Made by a program: the position numbers and the translations under genes. Below the pieces are notes generated by a model, which saw only the letters and a list, made by a program, of their open reading frames with translations, did no database searches and had not been told where the DNA came from. Below are positions 36,148 to 43,330 of a stretch of DNA of 62,914 nt, piece by piece (positions within the stretch are counted from its first letter, which is position 1; each line of letters opens with the position of its first letter). The DNA is from Sphingobacterium sp. (GTDB lineage: Bacteria > Bacteroidota > Bacteroidia > Sphingobacteriales > Sphingobacteriaceae): assembly GCA_031253985.1 (NCBI GenBank), contig JAIRVH010000024.1, forward strand, positions 1 through 62,914, written 5' to 3'.

Positions 36148-38523
36148 CTATTCGTCTCTCAAAATTTTTGTAGGATTGACCATTGCTGCTTTGAGCGAAA
36201 CCGATCCGGCCGTAAGAACAACCAATAAAATAGTTATTAGGGCTGCTAGTATAAAAACCCAGGGACTTATTGACGTACGGTAGACATAATTATCCAGCCA
36301 TTTGGAAATAATCAACCAGGAAATAGGAAAAGCAATCAGGAATGATACGACTACAGGGATCATATAGTCTCTGCCGATCATCATAACAATATCCTGTGTC
36401 GATGCACCTAGGGTTTTACGGATTCCAATTTCTTTTAGTTTAGCCTCTGTACTGAACAAGACGAGTCCAGATAGACCAATACAGTAAAGTAATATGGTTA
36501 TAGCAGCAAACAACTGAACAAGCGTTCCATGGATAATATCCTTTTTATACATTTTATCAAAAGATTCGTCCATAAAGGCATAATTGAACGTTGATTCAGT
36601 ATTGTACTTTTTCCATAGCTTTTGGACGGCAGCAATCGCCTGTTCTTCATGTCCAGGACTTGTTTTAACATACATCCCCCCAAGTGCATAGCCCATGCCG
36701 GAAAAAAAGATGCAAGGTTTTATCGCTGTTTTTAGGTCATTGAAATTAAAATCCTTCATGATCCCCATAATGGTCAGTCTTTTTCCCTGAAAAGTAATGG
36801 TTTTACCAATCGGATTTTTTAATCCCATTTGCTTAATTGCCGTTTCATTTAGTAGCGCGTGGCTGCTATCGGAAGGATTGTTTTTAAAACCATCTCCTTC
36901 GGCTAATTTGATGTCTAAAACAGAAGTAAAATTTGGATCGATAGCAACGCGCCTAATGAAAAAATTGGACTGCAATTGATCTTTCCCATCCCAATCGATG
37001 TCGGCAGTTTCAGACCCGATATTACTGATGTCATTGCTGGCCGCGCTAACTCCTAAAATGCCCTGTTGATTCTGCAGTTCGTCTCGGATCGCTTCATAAT
37101 GCGTTAAGAAGTTTTTTTGTTCAAATAAAAAGACATTTTCTTTGTTGTATCCTAAATCCTTGTGACGCATATAGCGCAGTTGCTTCTCAAAAATAAAAGT
37201 GGTGATAATCAGTATGACTGTGCAGCAGAATTGGAGGACGACAAGCCCTTTTCGTAGGTTATTTTTGTTGCCAAATAATGTGCTGTTATTTTTTAACTGG
37301 CTCAACACCTTGTTGCTTGAGAAAAGTACAGCCGGATAGATCCCTGCTATTATTACAGTGACGACAAAGGTGAGTAAAAAGATAAGCCATAACTCGGATG
37401 AAAAAACATTGAATTGAATGTTTTTTTCAGCAAGTGTATTAAAAAATGGGATCGCGAGATAAGCGAGTAGGGTAGCAATGCATAATGAAATCAGAAATAG
37501 CACCGCAGACTCAGTCAGATATTGAAGAAAAAGATGACTTCTCTTAGCGCCAATAATTTTACGAATACTGATTTCCTTTATTCTTTTTGTGACTCGAGCC
37601 GTAACCAAATTGACATAATTAATACAGGCAACAAGTAAGATAACAAATGCGATGACCGCAAATATATAAACGGACTGCATACCGCTATCATCACCTTTAG
37701 GAGTATATAGATTTGTTTGTGTTATTTTCTGAAGGAAGAATGCAAATTTAGTATATAGTGGATTTCCTTGAAAATTGCCTTTTTGGATAGCGGTGAGTTG
37801 CTGTGCTACCTGAGCGGGGTTTGAACCTTGCTTTAGCAAGAAGTAGATGTCATATTGAAAATTACCCCATTTTTCATCCAGTGGTTCTTTGGATAGACTC
37901 GCCAATAATTCAAATGGCAATAGATAATCAGCCTGAATGGAACTATTGCTCGGAAAGTCTCTGATGACAGCAGTAACTAAAAAAGGTTGCTTACCAGTTT
38001 TCAGAATAGGGTCAACTTCTAAGTAGAGCGTTTGTCCTAGTGGATTTTCATTTTTAAAATACTTGTTAGCAATCTTCTCTGTAATGACGATTGATTGTTT
38101 TCCCTGGAATAGTTTGTTGGGGGTCAATTCTCTTATAAAAGCGTCAAATACTTTGTTAAAAGTACTGTCCACATAAACTCCATGTTCGCTGGCCATAAGT
38201 TCGCTCTTATTGAACTGTATGTCCTGTGCGGCACTAATGCGGCAAGCCTCTTGTATCGCGGGAATTTTTAATTTTCCATATAATGCAATTGGCGGTGGGG
38301 CAGCGTGAACGAATTGGTCATTTTCCTTATCGAAGTTTGTAGAAAGTTCATAGACTTGATTCGCATTATTGAAGATTCTATTAAAAGACAATTCGTCCAT
38401 GATCCAAAGAGCAATGACAATAACCACTGTTAGACTAATACTTAGTCCAGTAATATTCAGGATTGTAAACTTCTTGTTCGTCAGTAAGGAACGAACTGCC
38501 GTTTTGATCGCGTTCTTTATCAT
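36148..38523 (-). CDS. FtsX/MacB-type ABC permease 15
   Basis: A 791-residue permease directly downstream of the adaptor gene. Start MIKNAIKTAVRSLLTNKKFT; coupling motifs IKEISIRKIIGAKRSH and KEIGIRKTLGASTQD; half-one boundary IYPAVLFSSNKVLSQLKNN; domain 2 has ETADIDWDGKDQ, placing it with permeases 8 and 12; end NPTKILRDE. Gaps are 82 bp to the adaptor gene, holding a stem-loop, and 31 bp to permease 14. Order adaptor, permease, permease, ATPase is the usual layout of such operons in Bacteroidota; the permeases beyond the ATPase are the unusual part. Confidence 0.92.
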   Translation of the reverse strand: MIKNAIKTAVRSLLTNKKFTILNITGLSISLTVVIVIALWIMDELSFNRIFNNANQVYELSTNFDKENDQFVHAAPPPIALYGKLKIPAIQEACRISAAQDIQFNKSELMASEHGVYVDSTFNKVFDAFIRELTPNKLFQGKQSIVITEKIANKYFKNENPLGQTLYLEVDPILKTGKQPFLVTAVIRDFPSNSSIQADYLLPFELLASLSKEPLDEKWGNFQYDIYFLLKQGSNPAQVAQQLTAIQKGNFQGNPLYTKFAFFLQKITQTNLYTPKGDDSGMQSVYIFAVIAFVILLVACINYVNLVTARVTKRIKEISIRKIIGAKRSHLFLQYLTESAVLFLISLCIATLLAYLAIPFFNTLAEKNIQFNVFSSELWLIFLLTFVVTVIIAGIYPAVLFSSNKVLSQLKNNSTLFGNKNNLRKGLVVLQFCCTVILIITTFIFEKQLRYMRHKDLGYNKENVFLFEQKNFLTHYEAIRDELQNQQGILGVSAASNDISNIGSETADIDWDGKDQLQSNFFIRRVAIDPNFTSVLDIKLAEGDGFKNNPSDSSHALLNETAIKQMGLKNPIGKTITFQGKRLTIMGIMKDFNFNDLKTAIKPCIFFSGMGYALGGMYVKTSPGHEEQAIAAVQKLWKKYNTESTFNYAFMDESFDKMYKKDIIHGTLVQLFAAITILLYCIGLSGLVLFSTEAKLKEIGIRKTLGASTQDIVMMIGRDYMIPVVVSFLIAFPISWLIISKWLDNYVYRTSISPWVFILAALITILLVVLTAGSVSLKAAMVNPTKILRDE

Positions 38524-38545
38524 TGTTCTTTGAATATGATCACAA

Positions 38546-38595
38546 CGGTTATCGAAAAGATTTGATGCTCTTAGTTATCTTCTCTTCGATAACCG
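38546..38595 (-). terminator. Stem-loop between adaptor and permease 15 genes
   Basis: CGGTTATCGAA at 38546-38556 is exactly complementary to TTCGATAACCG at 38585-38595; a few more pairs extend the stem inward and the loop is about 22-28 nt. No U-tract follows on the minus strand, so it is better seen as an mRNA-processing or partial attenuation structure that could set adaptor versus permease levels than as a full terminator. Confidence 0.45.
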
Positions 38596-38605
38596 CTATA
38601 TGGTT

Positions 38606-39859
38606 TTACTTTTTAATATTCAGTTCTTGAACCTTATCGTAGGTCTCATAGCTCGATACGATAACTTTATCTCCCGGTTGTAGGCCTTTGATAACCTCAT
38701 AATATTCGGGATTCTGTCTTCCAAGCTGGATGTCTACACGATATGCTGTAGTTCCATTCTTATCCAATTTGAAGATCCAGTTACCACCGGTCTGTTGATA
38801 AAATCCACCTTTTGCCAACAGCAAAGCTTTTGTTTCATCACTTAATGCTAGACGTATTTGTAGGGTCTGACCACGACGTATCCCTTTGGGAACATCGTTG
38901 ATAAATTCCATGTCAACTTGGAATCTACCATTGGTGACTTGCGTATATACTTTCTTGATACGGAGTTTATAGGTTTTCTCCCCGATGGAAAATTCACCTT
39001 GTAGATCTGGGAAAATACGGTTGATATAATGTTCGTCAATATCAGCACGGACTTTAAATCCTGTCAAAACGTCGATTTGACCCAACCGCTCACCTGCGTT
39101 TTTATTTTGTCCAATTTCTGCATCGAAGGCAGTCAATTGTCCGTCAACAGGTGCTCTAACGATTAAGTCCCCAATTTTCCTTTTCATCAGTTCCAATGCA
39201 CTTTGTGTACGTTGATAAGTCTGTTTGTCCTGATTGGTTTTTTGCGCATTGGAAATTTCGTCTTGTTTCAGGATCTGTTTGGTCAAGCTGACACGCTCTT
39301 TTTGGTAATTATAATCGTTCTTTGATTTTTCGAATTCTTGTGTTCCAATCGCTTTTTCAGCAAGCAATTTTTTATTGAGGTTATAGACACGTTCTGCCTC
39401 CCTATAGGCTTGTTCCACATCAGCCATTTGGTTGCGGTTGTTAATAGAAGCTTGTTGGGCATTGGTTTGCGCAATCTGGGACTGTGTCAATAGATTCAGC
39501 ACTTGCGTTTCCTGTTGTACCAAAGTGAGCTCCTGATCTGTATTGGATAGGCGCATGATGGCATCCCCTTTTTTTAAGATAGCGCCATCTTCTACAAATT
39601 TTTCCTCTACACGTCCACCCACAGAAGCATCGAGATATATACTGCTAATCGGAAGTACTGTACCGTTTATCGGGATAAATTCTTGAAAGTTACCGTTTTT
39701 TATTTCGACAATAGAGATGCGGTCAGCTTCTACATTGAGTTTGCTTTTACCAGATGTAAAATAAAAGCTGGCGCTGATTAAACCAACTAAACCAGCAACC
39801 CCTACAATGGTCATGATACGTTTGCTATTCCACTTCTTCTTTTCTAAAGGTCTGTCCAT
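38606..39859 (-). CDS. Periplasmic adaptor (membrane fusion) protein, HlyD/MacA type
   Basis: A 417-residue protein that would bridge inner-membrane permeases to an outer-membrane channel. A single N-terminal anchor lies at about 15-34. The first half of the lipoyl-like domain is at about 78-106 (GGRVEEKFVEDGAILKKGDA), a long alpha-helical coiled coil rich in Q, N and K at 107-230, and the second lipoyl half at 232-262 (VRAPVDGQL). A beta-barrel and membrane-proximal region follow to the C-terminus (GLQPGDKVIVSS). It is the first gene of the adaptor-led unit. It is the only adaptor gene in the window, divergent from the TolC-like gene. Its promoter region carries paired activator sites C. Confidence 0.93.
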   Translation of the reverse strand: MDRPLEKKKWNSKRIMTIVGVAGLVGLISASFYFTSGKSKLNVEADRISIVEIKNGNFQEFIPINGTVLPISSIYLDASVGGRVEEKFVEDGAILKKGDAIMRLSNTDQELTLVQQETQVLNLLTQSQIAQTNAQQASINNRNQMADVEQAYREAERVYNLNKKLLAEKAIGTQEFEKSKNDYNYQKERVSLTKQILKQDEISNAQKTNQDKQTYQRTQSALELMKRKIGDLIVRAPVDGQLTAFDAEIGQNKNAGERLGQIDVLTGFKVRADIDEHYINRIFPDLQGEFSIGEKTYKLRIKKVYTQVTNGRFQVDMEFINDVPKGIRRGQTLQIRLALSDETKALLLAKGGFYQQTGGNWIFKLDKNGTTAYRVDIQLGRQNPEYYEVIKGLQPGDKVIVSSYETYDKVQELNIKK

Positions 39860-39885
39860 AATTTAATATCAATTTCGTATGTAAC

Positions 39886-39901
39886 TATGAAAGCTGTGCC
39901 A
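39886..39901 (-). promoter_or_regulatory. Sigma-54-like promoter C (adaptor-led unit)
   Basis: Minus-strand TGGCACAGCTTTCATA has a perfect -24 (TGGCAC) but a poor -12 (TCAT instead of TTGC). It is 27 bp upstream of the adaptor start and 53 nt from the sites at 39955-39991, the same offset as promoter A, which is the reason for accepting it. It should drive the adaptor, permeases 15 to 7 and the ATPase, about 24 kb. Confidence 0.55.
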
Positions 39902-39954
39902 ATAATTTAATATACTGATTTATAGCTGTTTGTTTTGTTTTGTTTGATGCTTGG

Positions 39955-39991
39955 TGTTCGATAGCGGACACTTCTTGTACGAAGACGTACA
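39955..39991. promoter_or_regulatory. Paired activator sites C
   Basis: TGTTCG-ATAG-CGGACA at 39955-39970 and TGTACG-AAGA-CGTACA at 39976-39991, start to start 21 bp. The second site is a perfect palindrome in its arms. They lie upstream of the adaptor gene and promoter C, in the divergent intergenic region. Confidence 0.72.
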
Positions 39992-40255
39992 ACTGTCTTT
40001 TTTTGCTATCCATTGCGGTAACTGAAACGCTTTGAACAAATATAATCACAGGTTGTGTTGAGGTCTAAAGGTTTTTGACACAATTATCCTTATTCTGTAT
40101 TTCCCTGATCTTATTCGTAGTGCTATTGATCTTTTAAGATGATTACTCGGATGGATATCTATAACATCAAGTATTGTAGGATCATACCGAAAGTTTTGAG
40201 GAATAGTAATTTTTAATTACAACAAATTAGGATCAAGTAGTGAACAAATTCGCCC

Positions 40256-40345
40256 TTTAGACAGTGATTGTTCAGTGCTCGTTCAGTGCTTGTTCAGTGA
40301 TCACTCAGTGTAAGCTGAAGAGCAAATGATTAATCACTGTCTAAA
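40256..40345. repeat. 90-bp element: 14-bp inverted arms around 11-bp phased repeats
   Basis: Perfect 14-bp inverted arms, TTTAGACAGTGATT at 40256-40269 and its complement at 40332-40345, enclose TTCAGTG at 40271-40277, 40282-40288 and 40293-40299 and CTCAGTG at 40304-40310. These four have exactly 11-bp spacing, and the left arm supplies a fifth in-phase hexamer (ACAGTG at 40261-40266). AGTGATCACT at 40296-40305 is a palindrome. It lies about 80 bp upstream of activator sites D in the adaptor/TolC intergenic region. It may be a helically phased operator, a small inverted-repeat element, or a foldable RNA; no target duplication is evident. Confidence 0.7.
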
Positions 40346-40422
40346 AATTGAGCAAAAATTGTTATTAGGTATAAGTTGGTATTCGGATGTATGGGTTTTT
40401 AGTAGTATCATTCAATTTCAAT

Positions 40423-40459
40423 TGTCCAACTACGCACACCGACTGTCCATTAATGAACA
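40423..40459. promoter_or_regulatory. Paired activator sites D
   Basis: TGTCCA-ACTA-CGCACA at 40423-40438 and TGTCCA-TTAA-TGAACA at 40444-40459, 21 bp start to start. The first site is the most degenerate of the eight; the second has the same arms as the second site of pair A. They face the TolC-like gene with the same offset to a TGGC promoter as the other three loci. Confidence 0.62.
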
Positions 40460-40511
40460 TTTTTCAAAATTCAATTTTTGTATTAATTTGATATTTAATG
40501 TTTTAGTTGTT

Positions 40512-40527
40512 TGGCATGGCGATGGTC
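40512..40527 (+). promoter_or_regulatory. Sigma-54-like promoter D (TolC-regulator-kinase operon)
   Basis: TGGCATGGCGATGGTC has a good -24 (TGGCAT) and a weak -12 (TGGT). It is 52 nt from activator pair D and 23 bp upstream of the ATG at 40551. This promoter would exclude any start codon upstream of 40551. Confidence 0.5.
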
Positions 40528-40550
40528 AGCAAGAAAATAAAAAAATAGAT

Positions 40551-41933
40551 ATGAAGAGAGTCTATATATATACTACGTTATGTTTTTTATTGAGTTATGC
40601 CAGTACAGAAGCGCAACAGGCTGAGGGGGGACTATCAGAAAGAGAGGCCAAGACAGCGATCGTTAAAACGGACGACGATAAACAAACGACCAAACGAACT
40701 TTAGCTGAATGTATACTATTAGCTGTAAAAGCCAATCCGACCTTATTGCAGAATGAACTGGATGTGAGGCGTGCAGAGGTGAATTTGGCGCAGGCTAAAG
40801 CGAATAGACTTCCCGATGTAAATGCAACTCTACAGCATAGCCTGACATCTGGAAGATCGCAGGATAATTCTACCCTTCAATATATTTCATCCAACAACTC
40901 CACAGGCAATTTTTCTTTGGGAGCGAGCCTCCCGTTATTTAGAGGCTTTCGTATGTTTAACGAAATTCGGATGCGTGCTGATGCAAAGATTGCAGGTAAA
41001 TTGACCTTCGACACGCAGATTAATGCCTTGAAACTGGATGTCATCACGGCTTATATTCAAAGCTTGACTGCCCAGGATATAGTGCGGCAATCCGAGATGC
41101 AGACTGAAGTGACCCGAGAACAGGTGCGTCGTGCAGAGACGATGCATAAGGAAGGCGCAATCAACCCGGGTGATTATTTCGATTTGAAGGGACAGCTGGC
41201 GAATGATGTCAATACGATTGAAAGTAATCGGCAGTTGATGTACAATAGCCGAGTAAAACTCGCGGCCCTATTAAATATGGATGAAAACCAATTGGGAGAA
41301 TTGGATAACCTCGGAATGCAAGAGAGCGGACAACGACTGGATGCGAAACAGTTATATAATATGGCTGTCGACCAATTGCCTGATATTAAGGCTTTGGATT
41401 ATCGGATCAAAGTGGCAGAACGGGATATCAAAATTGCGAAATCATACTATTATCCATCATTAAGCCTGAGTGCAGGATTAACGTCAAATTATTCTAAATT
41501 GGGGATTCAAGGAACGTATTGGTCACAAATGCGTAATAACGTCGGAAAATATATTTCTCTAAATCTTTCGGTTCCTATTTTTAATCATTTACAGGTTTAC
41601 AATAACGTCCGTTTGGCAAAATTAGATTTACAGACCGCTAGATTTCAAAAAGAGATCCAGCAAAATGTTTTGCGGTCGGCAACGTCCAATGCAGTTTTTA
41701 ATTTGCAGAATGCAAGTAACATGATTGCACAACTACGCAGTCAAAATGAAAATTATGCGGAATCTTTTCGGATTGCCAAGGTGGTTTTCGAATTGGGAAA
41801 TAGTAATTCAGTGATTTTTTTGACAGCAAAAAACAAATTCGACAACAGCCAGATTCAATTGGTCGTCAAGCAGTATGAATGGCTGCTGCAAAAATATATC
41901 AATGATTATTACGCTGGCTCGTTGAATTTATAG
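40551..41933 (+). CDS. TolC-like outer membrane efflux protein
   Basis: A 460-residue outer-membrane channel. The start is set at the ATG giving MKRVYIYTTLCFLLSYASTE, a signal peptide with likely cleavage after Ala21; the frame is open further upstream to 40326 but that stretch overlaps the activator sites and promoter D and encodes no leader-like sequence. Two OEP repeats are suggested by the repeated helical segments beginning LAECILLAVKANPTLLQNEL and later YNMAVDQLPDIKALDYRIKV, with long Q/N/A-rich helices. It would supply the exit duct for the adaptor and permeases encoded divergently. It lies 17 bp upstream of the regulator gene, giving an operon of channel, activator and kinase. Confidence 0.93.
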   Translation: MKRVYIYTTLCFLLSYASTEAQQAEGGLSEREAKTAIVKTDDDKQTTKRTLAECILLAVKANPTLLQNELDVRRAEVNLAQAKANRLPDVNATLQHSLTSGRSQDNSTLQYISSNNSTGNFSLGASLPLFRGFRMFNEIRMRADAKIAGKLTFDTQINALKLDVITAYIQSLTAQDIVRQSEMQTEVTREQVRRAETMHKEGAINPGDYFDLKGQLANDVNTIESNRQLMYNSRVKLAALLNMDENQLGELDNLGMQESGQRLDAKQLYNMAVDQLPDIKALDYRIKVAERDIKIAKSYYYPSLSLSAGLTSNYSKLGIQGTYWSQMRNNVGKYISLNLSVPIFNHLQVYNNVRLAKLDLQTARFQKEIQQNVLRSATSNAVFNLQNASNMIAQLRSQNENYAESFRIAKVVFELGNSNSVIFLTAKNKFDNSQIQLVVKQYEWLLQKYINDYYAGSLNL

Positions 41934-41950
41934 TTATCTTAGTATCTTCA

Positions 41951-43327
41951 ATGAAGTCAGGAAGTATGAAAAAAGCATCTATTTTAGTCGTGGATGATGA
42001 CCAGGATTTATTAACTGCGGCAAGAATCTTGCTTAAACCTAAAGTCAGTCATATTCAAGTTGAACCTAATCCGGAGAATCTAATTGCACATTTGGAGAAG
42101 ACGTCTTATGATCTGGTGCTTTTAGATATGAATTTTAAAAGCACAATTAATACAGGCAATGAGGGGTTATATTGGTTGTCCCGGATCAAAGAAAAGTTCC
42201 CGCAGGTACATGTGATTATGATTACAGCTTATGGAGCTGTTGATCTCGCTGTGAAGTCACTGAAACAGGGTGCATCAGATTTTGTCGTCAAACCCTGGGA
42301 AAATGAACAATTGCTGGCAACGATCGAAAGCGCACTCGCTGAATCAAAAAATAAAGAAAAGAAAAGTAAAAGTTCCTTGCTCAGCAGTGCGAACAGTCCT
42401 GATTTGATAGGTAACTCCATTGTAATGGACGAACTGCAATACAAGTTGGAGAAAATAGCGCCTACAGATGCCAATATATTAATATTAGGGGAAAATGGAA
42501 CAGGTAAAGACCTGATTGCTCAAGCCATTCAACGACGATCACTACGTTCAGATCGGACGTATGTTAAGGTTGACGTGGGGTCGCTGACAGAAACATTATT
42601 TGAAAGCGAACTTTTTGGTTATAAGAAGGGTGCATTTACGGATGCACGTGAAGACCGTCAAGGGCGATTTGAAGCGGCAAATGGAGGGACATTGTTTCTC
42701 GATGAAATTGGCAATATCTCTTTACAGCAACAAGCTAAATTGTTAACCGTATTGCAGAATAGACAGGTAACTCCTTTGGGGTCTTACCAGCCAATTCCGG
42801 TGGATATACGCTTAATTTCAGCAACAAACGTGCCGCTGAAACAACTCGCAGATGAAAGTCGTTTTCGAAAAGACTTAATTTATCGAATCAATACCGTGGA
42901 AATTCAGGTGCCCCCATTGCGTGAACGTGGAGAGGATATCAAGCTATTGGCTGATCATTTTCTCGATATCTATTCGAAGAAATACAATAAACGGATTGAA
43001 GGCTTTGAATCGGATGCGGTTAAGAAAATGTTTGCCTATCATTTTCCGGGCAACGTGCGAGAACTCCAATACAGTATTGAGCGAGCTGTTATTATGGCTG
43101 ACCAGCTCAGTATTGCCGGAAATGACCTCTTTTTCTCCCCCATCGAGCAACAAGTAGATAGTCCCGTTGTCGAATCTAGTCCCAGTAGCCAAAATCTGGA
43201 AGAATTGGAACGTAAAGCAATCAAATCTGCGATTGAGCGTTACAATGGAAATATCAGTAAGGCAGCAAAAGAATTAGGGCTTACGCGGGCAGCACTTTAT
43301 AGACGTTTGGAGAAATATGATATTTAG
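41951..43327 (+). CDS. NtrC-type sigma-54-dependent response regulator
   Basis: A 458-residue three-domain activator. The receiver is at about 8-125 with acidic residues at 15-17, phospho-acceptor Asp59 and switch Lys114. The AAA+ domain has Walker A GENGTGKD (180-187), the sigma-54 contact loop as GAFTDA (227-232) rather than GAFTGA, and Walker B GGTLFLDE (245-252). A Fis-type HTH ends the protein (ISKAAKELGLTRAALYRRLE). An in-frame ATG at 41966 is an alternative start. It probably binds the paired palindromes at the four TGGC promoters and activates the channel, adaptor and permease genes and its own operon. Its partner kinase follows after 3 bp. Confidence 0.95.
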   Translation: MKSGSMKKASILVVDDDQDLLTAARILLKPKVSHIQVEPNPENLIAHLEKTSYDLVLLDMNFKSTINTGNEGLYWLSRIKEKFPQVHVIMITAYGAVDLAVKSLKQGASDFVVKPWENEQLLATIESALAESKNKEKKSKSSLLSSANSPDLIGNSIVMDELQYKLEKIAPTDANILILGENGTGKDLIAQAIQRRSLRSDRTYVKVDVGSLTETLFESELFGYKKGAFTDAREDRQGRFEAANGGTLFLDEIGNISLQQQAKLLTVLQNRQVTPLGSYQPIPVDIRLISATNVPLKQLADESRFRKDLIYRINTVEIQVPPLRERGEDIKLLADHFLDIYSKKYNKRIEGFESDAVKKMFAYHFPGNVRELQYSIERAVIMADQLSIAGNDLFFSPIEQQVDSPVVESSPSSQNLEELERKAIKSAIERYNGNISKAAKELGLTRAALYRRLEKYDI

Positions 43328-43330
43328 TCG

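Noticed and set aside
776..38523. The permease array as a mobile or recently amplified element
   Set aside because: No transposase, integrase, terminal repeats or long identical DNA between copies; the paralogs are strongly diverged, so the expansion is old.
40269..40310. CRISPR-like short repeats
   Set aside because: The unit is 11 bp without spacers and there are only four or five copies; this is an iteron-type array, not a CRISPR.
40326..40550. Upstream extension of the TolC-like reading frame (75 extra residues)
   Set aside because: The frame is open, but the region holds activator sites D and promoter D, and the extension is not leader-like; the ATG at 40551 begins a good signal peptide.
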